Part shown: piece after piece, positions 16,333 through 28,747 of the stretch | How the letters are laid out: every line of letters starts with the position of its first letter | Position numbering within the stretch: position 1 is the stretch's first letter | Source: Gemmatimonadota bacterium | GTDB lineage: Bacteria > Gemmatimonadota > Gemmatimonadetes > Gemmatimonadales > GWC2-71-9 | Reading direction: 5' to 3' | Assembly (NCBI GenBank): GCA_029863245.1 | Contig: JAOTVV010000017.1 | Span: 1 to 64,000, forward strand | DNA length: 64,000 nucleotides | Position numbers and translations under genes: made by a program | Notes under the pieces: model-generated | What the model was told of the DNA's origin: nothing | The model's input: the letters and a program-made list of their open reading frames with translations, nothing else | Database searches by the model: none

Positions 16333-17391
16333 TCAATACTCCGACCAGTGATCCATCCACCCGTTGGCGACCGGCGAGAAGCCGGAATACCCTGAAAACG
16401 CTTTCTCCACATAACAGGAATTGTAGAGGATCTTTAGGTCGCGAGGGGCCAGGGGCCACTTGCCTGTGCCCGGTGATGGGCTCGTTTGCTCCTCGAGGCC
16501 CGACACGAAGGCGCCCTCGATCCGTACGGAGTCCGCGTTGAAATTGACGGCTCCGCCCACGAGCACGACGCCCTCCCACTTGAAATACGATCCCGACAGG
16601 GTGAGGTCCTCTTCCACGACCAAGAGGCCGGTCCCCTGAATGCTGATGAAATTCCGGTTGCCCGTCAGGTAGTATGACGACCAGCTGAACAGGTCGGTGA
16701 GCGAGGTGTAGTCGGGAATGAACTGGCCGCCAAGCACCGCGGCGAAGTTGACACCGGTCTCGCCGGCAACGGCCCACGTGTTGTCCAATTCCAGGACGGC
16801 CGGATCGACCTGCGGCGGCCCGAGAGGAGGCGTCCCGCCGCCCGGGACTCGAAGCCCCGGCACCGGGGGTCGGGCAGCGCACTGGTCGTGTCCGATGAGG
16901 GTGAACGTTCCGTCGCAGCCCGGAGGATTGCACGGCTTGGTGTAATGATTGATGGCCGTGTAGGCGCCGATGACCTTCATGGTGCCGTACTCCCACTCGG
17001 CGAACTGCGCCACGGTCCGGACGGCCTGCGGGTCGGATCCCTGCGTCGGCCTGATCACGCGTCCGCGAGAGCGCACGACATACATGATGCCGCTCAGGGT
17101 ATCGGCCGGCTTCCGAATCACGCGCGCCACCACGTCGGCATAGCCCCCGGTCACGTTGATGCGAAGCGAGTCGCCGGTGGGTGGACGGCCCGTGAGCGAG
17201 TCGTAGTGTGAGAGGTAGCGCTCGAGACCGCTTTGAGCCACCGAGAGCGCCGACACCACGTCGCTGCTGCTCTCGGCAATGCGCCGATCGGTTTGCACCC
17301 GAACCATGATCGCCGACAGCATGACCGTGACGAGCGTGAGCACGAAAATCGTGAGCGGGAGCGCGAAGCCGGTTTCGGGACGTCGTCGCAT
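16333..17391 (-). CDS. PilX-like type IV pilus / pseudopilin-associated protein
   Basis: A 352-residue protein with an N-terminal charged segment and one long helix, MRRRPETGFALPLTIFVLTLV, that resembles a prepilin leader with Gly before FALPL; the canonical Glu5 is absent, as in PilX-like proteins. The rest is a large exported domain. Its C-terminal half (TGLLVVEEDLTLSGSYFKWEG, VRIEGAFVSGL) has a repetitive beta pattern like polymer-forming folds. It is the last of four pseudopilin genes in the order FimT/GspH, PilV, PilW, PilX, a standard minor-pilin order. The stop lies 2 bp before an octamer array. Confidence 0.72.
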   Translation of the reverse strand: MRRRPETGFALPLTIFVLTLVTVMLSAIMVRVQTDRRIAESSSDVVSALSVAQSGLERYLSHYDSLTGRPPTGDSLRINVTGGYADVVARVIRKPADTLSGIMYVVRSRGRVIRPTQGSDPQAVRTVAQFAEWEYGTMKVIGAYTAINHYTKPCNPPGCDGTFTLIGHDQCAARPPVPGLRVPGGGTPPLGPPQVDPAVLELDNTWAVAGETGVNFAAVLGGQFIPDYTSLTDLFSWSSYYLTGNRNFISIQGTGLLVVEEDLTLSGSYFKWEGVVLVGGAVNFNADSVRIEGAFVSGLEEQTSPSPGTGKWPLAPRDLKILYNSCYVEKAFSGYSGFSPVANGWMDHWSEY

Positions 17392-17393
17392 GG

Positions 17394-18224
17394 TCAGCTC
17401 GGCCGGTTGCGGAAGCGCACTTGCGTGGTCAGGTCGAAGATCTGGGCCCCGGAAGCATTCCGGGGAGTCTGCTCGCTGGCTCCGAGGAACCGCACCTCGA
17501 GCCCCCTCACGGTGGCCAGGTTACCGGGAGGCGTGCTCTGAACGGCGAAGCCGGAACCGACGAGGAACCCGAACCCCGCTCCGGCGTCGAACGGCGCGAC
17601 CAACTCCTCTGCCGCCGCGGTTCCGGCGCGGCGCCACAGGCCGACCCGTCCGGGCAAATCGACTGAGGCCGCGAACCGATAGGTGACGGTCTGATAGAGG
17701 TAACCCACACGGGCGGACGGTGGCTCGGTCGGCCAACCAGAGGACACACCGCTGATAGCCAGGAGCGCCCCGCCGGGGATGACCCTGATGCTGTCTGCCA
17801 GGCAGGTGCTCGAATCGGTGGACGACGCGATCCCCACGTTCGGCACGAATCTGAAGGACCCGTCCAACCGCCGCCACGCCAAGCCGGGGCTCGTGACCGA
17901 GGCATAGCTCAGCGAGTCGACGGGCAGCCGGGACATGATCTGCAGACCGCCGACCCGGCCGCAGGTCATGACGAACGCGAAGGGGACCTGCACCGTGACC
18001 GAATCCGATGCCGCCGCCACGAGGCCGTCGTTCGAGACCATCCGCAGCTCCGTGACGACCCAGTTCATTGCCGTGCGAGACGTGTGACGGGAGCTCAGCA
18101 TGGCGTCCTGGCGTTCCACGAACCGCGAGTCGTTGACCAGGAGCCGAGTCAGGGCGACGCCAAGGATGCCAGCCACGACGATAGCGACGAGCAATTCGAT
18201 GAGGGTGAACCCGCGCCGGGTCAT
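17394..18224 (-). CDS. PilW-like prepilin
   Basis: Minor pseudopilin of 276 aa. The class III leader is clear: MTRRG then FTLIELLVAIVVAGILGVAL, with processing after Gly5 and Glu at +5 of the mature protein. The ATG at 18224 starts this leader and overlaps the PilV stop (ATGA). The long C-terminal exported domain (about 240 aa) is typical of PilW-like subunits that help to initiate the pilus. Needs a PilD peptidase, which is not in the window. Confidence 0.87.
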   Translation of the reverse strand: MTRRGFTLIELLVAIVVAGILGVALTRLLVNDSRFVERQDAMLSSRHTSRTAMNWVVTELRMVSNDGLVAAASDSVTVQVPFAFVMTCGRVGGLQIMSRLPVDSLSYASVTSPGLAWRRLDGSFRFVPNVGIASSTDSSTCLADSIRVIPGGALLAISGVSSGWPTEPPSARVGYLYQTVTYRFAASVDLPGRVGLWRRAGTAAAEELVAPFDAGAGFGFLVGSGFAVQSTPPGNLATVRGLEVRFLGASEQTPRNASGAQIFDLTTQVRFRNRPS

Positions 18225-18643
18225 GTGACGAACGGTGAGGCCAGTTTGGGTTTCGTATGTCGCACCACGACGGTCTCGGGGGCCACGACCAACTGTCCGA
18301 ACGGGCTGATCACCACCGTGAGCTGCTTGAGGCTCGGCTCCGGCGTCTGGACGGACGTGCAGCGCGTGTACTCGAGCAGGCCGGTTGTGTCGGTCACGCA
18401 GCCCGACTGACCGTCGATGCTGTCCCAGGGGAGCCCCGCCGCCCACGCCTCGGCGCTCGTGACTGCCGCGCTTCTGTAGCCCGCAGCCGCGGACAGACGC
18501 GTGTTGCTGGCGACCTGGAACATGAGCCCGCCGAGCGCAATCAGGACGCCGCTCAAGATCCCGAGGGCGATCAACACCTCGATGAGCGACAGCCCCGCCT
18601 CACTGCGGAGCCGACTACGGCAGCACACGGATTTGACCGGCAC
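18221..18643 (-). CDS. PilV-like prepilin
   Basis: Minor pseudopilin of 140 aa. Leader ending in EAG, then LSLIEVLIALGILSGVLIAL, with Glu at +5; Leu rather than Phe or Met is at +1. The start is GTG at 18643, which overlaps the end of the fimT-like gene by 29 bp, so translation is probably coupled. Composition and order match pilV of minor-pilin clusters. Confidence 0.83.
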   Translation of the reverse strand: MPVKSVCCRSRLRSEAGLSLIEVLIALGILSGVLIALGGLMFQVASNTRLSAAAGYRSAAVTSAEAWAAGLPWDSIDGQSGCVTDTTGLLEYTRCTSVQTPEPSLKQLTVVISPFGQLVVAPETVVVRHTKPKLASPFVT

Positions 18644-19118
18644 GTGAAAGCCGAACCTGCTTGGTATACGTGTCGAGAGTCGCCGTCAACGTGATCGGGC
18701 TCGTGCTCACCCCATTGGGGAAAACCTCGACCGAGGTGACCGGCGCGGCGGTCAGCGCATCGAGGCCGAACTCGGTGTCTGGGCCCACGAACCGCTGTCG
18801 GAAGATGGTCCCTCCCCGACTCCGCACCAGCAGCAACTGGAGCGACGAGTTGACGATCACCACTACTGGTTCACGCTGTCGGGCTGCCACCATCTGTGCA
18901 TATTGCAGGTCAGCGGCCACGCTGGCCACAGCCTGCCGAGTCCGAGCCCGCTGCAGGGCCGGCCCGAAGCGCCAGACCGCCAGCGTCAGGAGGATTCCGG
19001 CGATAGACAGCGCCACGGCCATCTCAATCACACTGAACCCCCCGACCCATCTGGGGGGTACGAGTCCGGAGCCCAACCGGACGCGGTCAGGACCGCGCCG
19101 GCCACCGTAAGTCGCCAT
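18615..19118 (-). CDS. FimT/GspH-like prepilin
   Basis: First gene of the minor-pilin cluster, 167 aa. The leader ends in WVGG before FSVIEMAVALSIAGILLTLAV, with Glu at +5. The GspH-like body follows (VASVAADLQYAQMVAARQREPVVV), ending in a beta-rich tail with TYTKQVRLSRAGQIRVLP. The ATG at 19118 is selected because it gives a short basic leader; an in-frame start at 19301 would run through the promoter region of the divergent DUF2911 gene. Confidence 0.87.
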   Translation of the reverse strand: MATYGGRRGPDRVRLGSGLVPPRWVGGFSVIEMAVALSIAGILLTLAVWRFGPALQRARTRQAVASVAADLQYAQMVAARQREPVVVIVNSSLQLLLVRSRGGTIFRQRFVGPDTEFGLDALTAAPVTSVEVFPNGVSTSPITLTATLDTYTKQVRLSRAGQIRVLP

Positions 19119-19182
19119 AGACCTAGAACTTAAGGGAAATCGGCCCATCCGTAACCACCGTTCCCCAACCCCAGGAGCCTTC

Positions 19183-19788
19183 ATGACCCCCTTGGCCGGC
19201 ATCTTCGCGCTCACGCTCGGTGGTGCGCTCGTCTCACTCCCAACCCCGCAACCTTTGGGCCCGCAGCCCCAGGCGGATGTGTCCTGCATCACCATGAACA
19301 CCGAGCGGACGCCCCTCGCTCGCCGGCCCAGCCCGCTGGATTCCTTGACGCTGGCGATCGACGACGGTGCCGTGAAGATCTGCTACAGCCGTCCCTCGGC
19401 ACGCGGCCGGACGATGATCGGCGCCTCCGCGGTTCCCTATGGCAAGCTGTGGCGGACCGGCGCCAACGAACCCACGATGATCCACACCACGGTTCCGGTG
19501 ACTGTCGCTGGGATTCGCGTGGAGCCTGGTTCCTATTCGCTGTACACGGTGCCGGGCGAGCAGGAATGGGAGGTGATCGTCAATCGGTCGATCACTCAGT
19601 GGGGACACGAGTCGCGGTACACCGACGAGGTGAAGGCCCAGGAAGTAGGGCGCGGGAAGGTGTCGAGCACGCCAATGGACGACCACGTAGAGATGTTTAC
19701 GATCAGGGCGGAGCCCACGGACGCTGGCGCGACGATCTTCATCGAATGGGAGCACACGCAGGTGGCAATTCCGATCGCCAAGGGCTAA
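19183..19788 (+). CDS. DUF2911-domain exported protein
   Basis: A 201-residue protein with a weak N-terminal hydrophobic signal (MTPLAGIFALTLGGALVSL). The DUF2911 domain follows: VKICYSRPSARGRTMIG, YGKLWRTGANEPTMIHTT, the VEPGSYSLYTVPGEQEWEVIVN strand pair and the late TIFIEWEHTQVAIPI. The function of the domain is unknown; it is common in Bacteroidota and Gemmatimonadota. A ribosome binding site, CAGGAG, lies before the ATG. The 3' end overlaps the convergent DUF4173 gene by 50 bp. Confidence 0.9.
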   Translation: MTPLAGIFALTLGGALVSLPTPQPLGPQPQADVSCITMNTERTPLARRPSPLDSLTLAIDDGAVKICYSRPSARGRTMIGASAVPYGKLWRTGANEPTMIHTTVPVTVAGIRVEPGSYSLYTVPGEQEWEVIVNRSITQWGHESRYTDEVKAQEVGRGKVSSTPMDDHVEMFTIRAEPTDAGATIFIEWEHTQVAIPIAKG

Positions 19789-21256
19789 GGCGGATCGGAG
19801 ACTCGCCAACGATCCGGGCGGCCCGATAGCGGGCCACGTTCCAGGTGCGCCAGTCCCGGTCTTCCACCTCGTTCCACTTCGCGGCGAGGAGTGCGACGAT
19901 TGCACACCGCGTGTCGTCGGGGAGTTCAGACGACTGCTCGAGCAGCACAGGCACCGCGTCGGCCCCAAGCCTCGCGACGTAGGTGAGGTCGAGCTCCGCT
20001 CCGGCCGCTGCGCGGCCGAGGTTCGTCCGCGCCACGAGCGCATCGGGGTTCGCGCCATTGAGCATCGCCAGCATCACGAACCCGGCGACGACGCTGCCCA
20101 CCACGAACCGCTCCCGGTGCCCACGCAGCACCGTCGCGCCGAACCACGCGAGCACCGTCCCCACCCAAAGCATCACGGCGGCCGCATACACACGTGTGTC
20201 GGTGAGACCGTAGGTGCCGACATACAGGCGCAGGCGCTCGGCCGCCGATACCATGATCAACGCCACGAGCGCGAGCAGCAGCGCGGCGAGCCATCGGAAT
20301 CGGCGACGGATCGTCCCGTCACTGTCATCGAGAAACCAGTCACCGGCCACCAGGAGCGGAATGACTAGCGCGGTGGCCGTTACCAACTCGAAGAACCCCC
20401 GCCGCGCGTAGTCGGCGTAGGTGAGCCCGATAGTGGCGCGGACGAGGTCTTCGCCACCGAACAGATAGCGGAACTGCACCACCACGAAGAGCGCGAACAG
20501 TACAGCCAGCGCCGCCAAGGGAATTCCCACCTCGACGAGCCCGAGTCCTGGTCTGCGCGGGAGTTTGTCGGCAAAGGGCCACAGCGGTCCGGATGCGGCG
20601 ATCGTGAGCAGAAGTCCGCCGGCAAGCCATGAGAGCACGGCAGTGAGTACCAGGTGTGATACCAGCTGCTCGAAGTCCCAATCGATCAACCAGCGAACGG
20701 CACGTTCGAAGATGGGGTCGGCCGAGGCGAGGAGCGCGCCGAACACGAGCATAACGGGTAGCGCCAGCAGGAGACCCACGGCAGTCCTGCGGATGAGCGA
20801 TCTCCGACGGGGACTGGCGGGCGCAGTTCCCCAACCGCTACCCAGCAGCGAGAGCGGTGCTGCGATGAGCCGCACACCTGCCGCAACACCGTCCCGCACG
20901 TACTCGCCGATCGTGGATCCTGCCAGTGAGAATCGCCGACCTCGGAGGAGTCCCAGCCCGAGGGCGAGCACGGTGGCGAGCCCATTCCAGGTGGCGAGCA
21001 CGCCCGCGTCGCGCCAGGCAATGCACCCGGAGAAGAAGATGGCCGCAAGCAGCAACGGAAGGGTGGAACGGACCGCATCCGGTCGCACGCTCGCGAGGAC
21101 CCCGGCAGTGGCTACGGCGACGGCCGCGGTCCAGAGCACGGCGTTGACGCCCCAGGGAACACCCCGAAGCAGCACGTCTCCCAGCACCCCAAGTGCTACG
21201 GCAGTCGCGAGAAGCCATGGCAGCACTTCTGGCGGTGCCGCGTCTCGCTCGGTCAC
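19739..21256 (-). CDS. DUF4173-family multi-spanning membrane protein
   Basis: A 505-residue membrane protein with about 12 helices, followed by a soluble C-terminal segment. Family-like sequence: LLASADPIFERAVRWLIDWD near 185, FVVVQFRYLFGG near 268, GLTYADYARRGFFELV near 283 and the late SAAERLRLYVGTYGLTDTRVYA. The molecular role is unknown. It follows the 225-aa membrane protein gene by 3 bp, so both are expected to share the promoter and palindrome at 21969-21998. Its last 50 bp overlap the opposite-strand DUF2911 gene. Confidence 0.87.
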   Translation of the reverse strand: MTERDAAPPEVLPWLLATAVALGVLGDVLLRGVPWGVNAVLWTAAVAVATAGVLASVRPDAVRSTLPLLLAAIFFSGCIAWRDAGVLATWNGLATVLALGLGLLRGRRFSLAGSTIGEYVRDGVAAGVRLIAAPLSLLGSGWGTAPASPRRRSLIRRTAVGLLLALPVMLVFGALLASADPIFERAVRWLIDWDFEQLVSHLVLTAVLSWLAGGLLLTIAASGPLWPFADKLPRRPGLGLVEVGIPLAALAVLFALFVVVQFRYLFGGEDLVRATIGLTYADYARRGFFELVTATALVIPLLVAGDWFLDDSDGTIRRRFRWLAALLLALVALIMVSAAERLRLYVGTYGLTDTRVYAAAVMLWVGTVLAWFGATVLRGHRERFVVGSVVAGFVMLAMLNGANPDALVARTNLGRAAAGAELDLTYVARLGADAVPVLLEQSSELPDDTRCAIVALLAAKWNEVEDRDWRTWNVARYRAARIVGESPIRLSPWRSELPPACAPIR

Positions 21257-21259
21257 CGA

Positions 21260-21937
21260 TCAGCTCGCCAAGCGGAACAGCGTGGGCCGATGGAAGAGGC
21301 TGTCCTCGTCGCCGATCAGGAACAGTTCGGACAGGCGGGCCAGGAGATCACGCTCGGTCACATGCAGTTTGGGGTCATGGACGTCTGCCGGCAGATCGAA
21401 GACCAGACGCGTGGAGTAGGCCTCACCCGTTCTGACGGCTCGGCCGAGTGGAGGCTGCTCGCCGACCATGCGCGCGAGGGCCGCTTCGCCGAGAGTGGAG
21501 CGACGGTAGCGTCGGCCCTCGGCATCGACCACGATGGCCTCCGGCTGGGCGAGCCCGATGGGGACTCTGTCTGCGTCCGAGCTTCGCGCGACGGTGATCA
21601 CGTAGAACTCTCCTGCAGCCCTGATTTGGCGGTCTCCGTCTCCCAGTGTCGGAGTTCGCTCGACCGCCCGCACCATGACCATCGCGTGGCAATCGAGGTA
21701 GAAGCCGCAGAACCGGTTGGGCTCGCCGAACCCGAGTACACGCTCCTCGCTTGACAGCGAGACGATCACGACGGTGGCGACGTAGGCGGCGAGCCAGCCG
21801 CCGACGGCCGCCGTGCCGATGAGGGCCCGCGTCCGGCGCCCCCGATACAGATTGTACACGAGGTAGGTCGCCACAATGGCAACCATAAACCCGGTAAGGA
21901 GTTGCAGCGGCAGGGCGAGAAACGCGAGAACGTTCAT
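21260..21937 (-). CDS. Membrane-anchored hypothetical protein, 225 aa
   Basis: Two N-terminal membrane helices (MNVLAFLALPLQLLTGFMVAIV and the segment after RRTRALIG) carry an exported domain of about 160 residues with FCGFYLDCHAMV, a Cys pair that could bond or bind metal, and an Ig-like strand pattern (AYSTRLVFDLPADVHDPKLHV). No firm family. The ATG at 21937 is chosen because GGGAGG precedes it by 5 bases and because the promoter at 21969-21998 would start transcription downstream of the alternative ATG at 21967. It is followed by DUF4173 at 3 bp. Confidence 0.75.
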   Translation of the reverse strand: MNVLAFLALPLQLLTGFMVAIVATYLVYNLYRGRRTRALIGTAAVGGWLAAYVATVVIVSLSSEERVLGFGEPNRFCGFYLDCHAMVMVRAVERTPTLGDGDRQIRAAGEFYVITVARSSDADRVPIGLAQPEAIVVDAEGRRYRRSTLGEAALARMVGEQPPLGRAVRTGEAYSTRLVFDLPADVHDPKLHVTERDLLARLSELFLIGDEDSLFHRPTLFRLAS

Positions 21938-21968
21938 GGGGCCTCCCGAGAAACGTGCTCCATTCACA

Positions 21969-21998
21969 AGTATAAAGTACTTTATGATACAAAGTCAA
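21969..21998 (-). promoter_or_regulatory. Promoter with palindromic operator for the DUF4173 operon
   Basis: On the minus strand: TTGACT, 18-bp spacer, TATACT, a near-consensus promoter. A perfect 14-bp palindrome, ATAAAGTACTTTAT (21972-21985), covers the spacer end and part of the -10 box. That position is typical of a repressor site. No regulator gene is adjacent. Confidence 0.7.
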
Positions 21999-22098
21999 CT
22001 CATCCGAAGGGTGTGTGGGGACCGTGGTATGGGCGGGGAGCTGGAGTGGGAGGACCATTGGATTCCGGGGCCAGAAAATGGTAGCTTGATCCTCCCCG

Positions 22099-22974
22099 AT
22101 GTCGAGTCTACAGCCCTTTTCAGCCAATCCCGTCCTCGCGCGACTCGGTGATCCTCGGCCGCTTGTGGCCGTGGAGCTTCGCCCGCCCAAGGCCGGACTC
22201 CCGTCGGCCGAGGGGATGGATGTCTGGATCGACATGTATCACTCGGTCCAGCGGTTGGGCCGCCGGGATACGATGATCTTCCTGACCGACAACGCTGTGG
22301 GGGTGTCGGAGGAAGAGAACCTCCGGCACTTGGTGACCAACCTCGCGGGAGATGTAAGCACAGCCAAGGTCGTCCCGTTCCTCACGTGCAAGCACACGAT
22401 GGACTACTGCCTCATGTACGCGGATCGAGCCGCGTCCCATGGCTTTCCGGCCCTGACCGTGTTGGGGGGCGACCGCGCGGTGGGCCCGCCGCGGTGTGTG
22501 GACTACGCCTATCAGTTGCGGAGTCGGCTACGCGGTCGGCATCCGGCGTTGGCGCTCGGCGGTTGGACGAACCCGCACCGCGATCCGGGTGAGCAGGTGG
22601 GATTCCTGCTCGACGAGGCGTTCACCGCGGAGTTCTATCTCTCACAGATCGTTTCCCACCACCAGCTCGATTCTATGGAGCGATTCTTGGCAGAGGCCGA
22701 GCGGCGTGGCCTCGCCATCCCTGGCGTGTTCGGCGTGTTCCTTTATCGGTCGGCCACCGAGGCGACCCTTCGGCGGCTGGCGGAGTTCTTCCCGGTCCCG
22801 GTTGAGGGTGTGCTCCGGGACTTCGCCTCGGGGCTCACCGCCGAGGAGATCTGTGCCCGAACGATCCTCGAGCTGCGCCGGATCGGGATCAATCGGGTGT
22901 ACGTCAGTAACCTCGGGTTCCGGCGTCCGGAAGAACGTTTTCGGAAGCTGATGGACCTGATCCCCGACGCCTGA
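22099..22974 (+). CDS. Methylenetetrahydrofolate-reductase-like TIM-barrel protein
   Basis: A 291-residue protein of the MTHFR fold. Seen: LVAVELRPPKAG at the N-terminus (equivalent to the catalytic-Glu strand), FLTCKHTMDYCLMYADRAASHGFP, LTVLGGDRAVGP, LGGWTNPHRDPGEQVGFL and FTAEFYLSQIVSHHQLD. It probably binds folate and flavin, reducing methylene-THF, but divergence from MetF means a related role is possible. It is convergent with, not part of, the metH operon, whose last gene already carries an MTHFR domain. Confidence 0.72.
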   Translation: MSSLQPFSANPVLARLGDPRPLVAVELRPPKAGLPSAEGMDVWIDMYHSVQRLGRRDTMIFLTDNAVGVSEEENLRHLVTNLAGDVSTAKVVPFLTCKHTMDYCLMYADRAASHGFPALTVLGGDRAVGPPRCVDYAYQLRSRLRGRHPALALGGWTNPHRDPGEQVGFLLDEAFTAEFYLSQIVSHHQLDSMERFLAEAERRGLAIPGVFGVFLYRSATEATLRRLAEFFPVPVEGVLRDFASGLTAEEICARTILELRRIGINRVYVSNLGFRRPEERFRKLMDLIPDA

Positions 22975-22991
22975 TTGGGTGAGCGGCGGGA

Positions 22992-24829
22992 TCAGGAGTC
23001 GGCCAGCACCTGTTCCGCCACATCGACGCGGCCTCCTGGCAGGCTCAGGTGGACGCCCTGAACGGCGTCCCGAACCGTATGCAGCATCTCACGCGCGATG
23101 GCCACTCCTTCGGCTAGTGCAGCGTCGGCCCCGCGCTCCTGCGCTTGGCGCATTCTCTTGATCACCCCTGCCGGCACCCGCTGTCCCGGGACCTCGTTGG
23201 CGAGGAATTCGGCGTTGCGGAGCGAAGTGAGAGGCCAGACCCCGACAATCACCGGGAGTCGAAATCCCTCGATTTGCCGCAAGAACGTCTCGAGCGCCTT
23301 TGGCTCGAATACCGGCTGGGTCACAACGAAGTCGGCGCCTGCATCGACTTTCCAGTAGAGCCGTTTCAGCTCGCGCTCCATGTCGACGGCGCTCTGGTTT
23401 GCCGCGACGCCGATGACGAATTGCGTGGGATCCCCGAGCGGGTTGCCGCCGGGGTCGAGGCCGTGGTTGAGGCGATGCACGACGTTGGTGAGCCCGATGC
23501 TGTCGATGTCAAAGACCGCTGTCGCGTCCGGATAGGGACCCAGGCGTGGCGGGTCGCCGGTCACGAGGAGCACGTTGCGAAGACCCGCCGCCGCCGCGCC
23601 CAGCATGTCGCTGACCATGCCAAGCATGTTCCGGTCGCGGCACGTGTAGTGCACGATCGTCTCGATCCCGGCGGAGCGCTCTATCACGGTGGCGGCGGGA
23701 ATCGCGGCCACGGAACTTCGTGCCCGTGCCCCGTCGAGCAGGCTCACCGAGTCGACTCCAAGCTCCTTGAGTGCTCGGGCCTGCTCTACAAAACTGTCAG
23801 GCCTCCACCCTTTGGACGGGGGCAGTTCGGCATTGATGACGAACTCGCCACGGGCGAGTTTCGCTCCGAAAGTCGATCGCTTGGCAAGCGGCACTTCCTC
23901 GATTCCGGGCGGACCGGCCACGGCTCCGCTGGTGATCACGACGGGGGACTGACGGGGCTGCATCGTCGCGACGAGGTTACGGATCTTCTTGATGTGCTCG
24001 TCGGTCGTGCCGCAGCACCCTCCAACAAATCGGGCCCCGGCTCGAATGAGGCGCGCCGCGTAGTTGGCCATGTACTCGGGACTCGACAGGTAGATCTTGC
24101 GATCGCCCACCAGGCGGGGTAGGCCGGCATTGGGCATTGCCGCGAGCGGTGTGTCGGTCACCTCTGCCATTCGTTCGATCGCGTCGAGCATGACGGCCGG
24201 ACCAACCGAGCAATTGAGACCGACGACGTCGGCCTCCCATTCGGTCAGGGCGCGCGCGATCCTCTCGGCGGACGTTCCGTAGGCCGTGCTTCCGCTTTCG
24301 TCGACGGTCATCATGGCGAAGATGGGGAGGTCTGACAGCGAGCGAGCGGCCACGAGGGCCGCGTGCAACTCCTCGAGGTCGCTGAAGGTCTCGAGGATGA
24401 TTCCGTCCACGCCGCCCTCGAGCAGACCCCTGATCTGGCGAGCAAAGAACGCCACCGCCTCGTCACGCGCCGTGGGACCGAACGGCTCGATGCGGATGCC
24501 GAGCGGGCCGACGCTCCCCAGTACGTTGGCATGAGGACCGGCGGCGTCGCGGGCCAGCGTTGCGGCGGCGCGGTTGATCTCCTCGGTCTTTCCGTCGAGC
24601 CCGTATCCCGAGAGCTTCACCGGGTTCGCGCCGAACGTGTTCGTCTCGAGCAGCTCGGCCCCCGCTCGGAAGTACATCTCGTGTACCTCCCGAACCACAT
24701 CGGGGTGGCTCAGGTTGAGCTCGTCGTAGCACACGTTGACGAACATGCCCTTTGCGTAGAGCGCGGTGCCCATCGCACCGTCCATCACGTGCACGCGGTC
24801 GTCGGCGATCCGCTCGCGGAGCGTGGGAG

Positions 24830-24833
<4 letters not shown>
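22992..24833 (-). CDS. Bifunctional homocysteine S-methyltransferase / methylenetetrahydrofolate reductase
   Basis: A 613-residue fusion, like Bacillus YitJ. Residues about 1-290 are a zinc homocysteine methyltransferase: [35 protein letters not shown] and the zinc Cys pair in [10 protein letters not shown]. Residues about 320-613 are an MTHFR domain: [49 protein letters not shown] and [10 protein letters not shown]. Together they can make methyl-THF and methionine. The ATG at 24833 overlaps the metH stop (ATGA), so it is read from the same riboswitch-controlled mRNA. Confidence 0.93.
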
Positions 24834-28546
<3,713 letters not shown>

Positions 28547-28594
28547 CCGATGACCGTCCCTGTCACGCCGCGCAGTCGATCAACATTCGTCAAG

Positions 28595-28636
28595 AAAAAC
28601 CCCCGTCGCCAAAAAGCGCCGGAGGACGGGCTTTTT
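28595..28636 (-). terminator. Intrinsic terminator in the metH leader
   Basis: On the minus strand AAAAAGCCCGTC pairs with GACGGGGGTTTTT, ending in a run of five T. It lies between the SAM-II-like aptamer and metH, and its 5' arm overlaps the last conserved bases of the aptamer (28632-28636). Within its loop, GCTTTTTGGC (28617-28608) is complementary to the aptamer 3' segment GCTAAAAAGC (28639-28630), giving a possible alternative antiterminator pairing. Confidence 0.8.
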
Positions 28637-28681
28637 AGCGACTTGTTTAACGTGGCCGCAATATGCCGCAAATCACCACGG
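28632..28681 (-). ncRNA. SAM-II-like riboswitch aptamer upstream of metH
   Basis: In RNA sense the core has P1 CGUGG/CCACG (28680-28676 with 28655-28651), directly followed by UGAUUU, then a pseudoknot helix GCGGC (28669-28665) with GUCGC (28642-28638), and the conserved tail GCUAAAAAG. Order, the UGAUUU box and the GCUAAAAAG tail match the SAM-II consensus as I remember it from Rfam-class aptamers. Gene context (metH plus MTHFR) is what a SAM sensor would control. I have not run a covariance model. Confidence 0.8.
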
Positions 28682-28747
28682 TATTCGATTGTGTCCTCAA
28701 TTTACTACGGCCTGGTCCCCGGCGCTATCTGGGGGGTGAATCACCGC

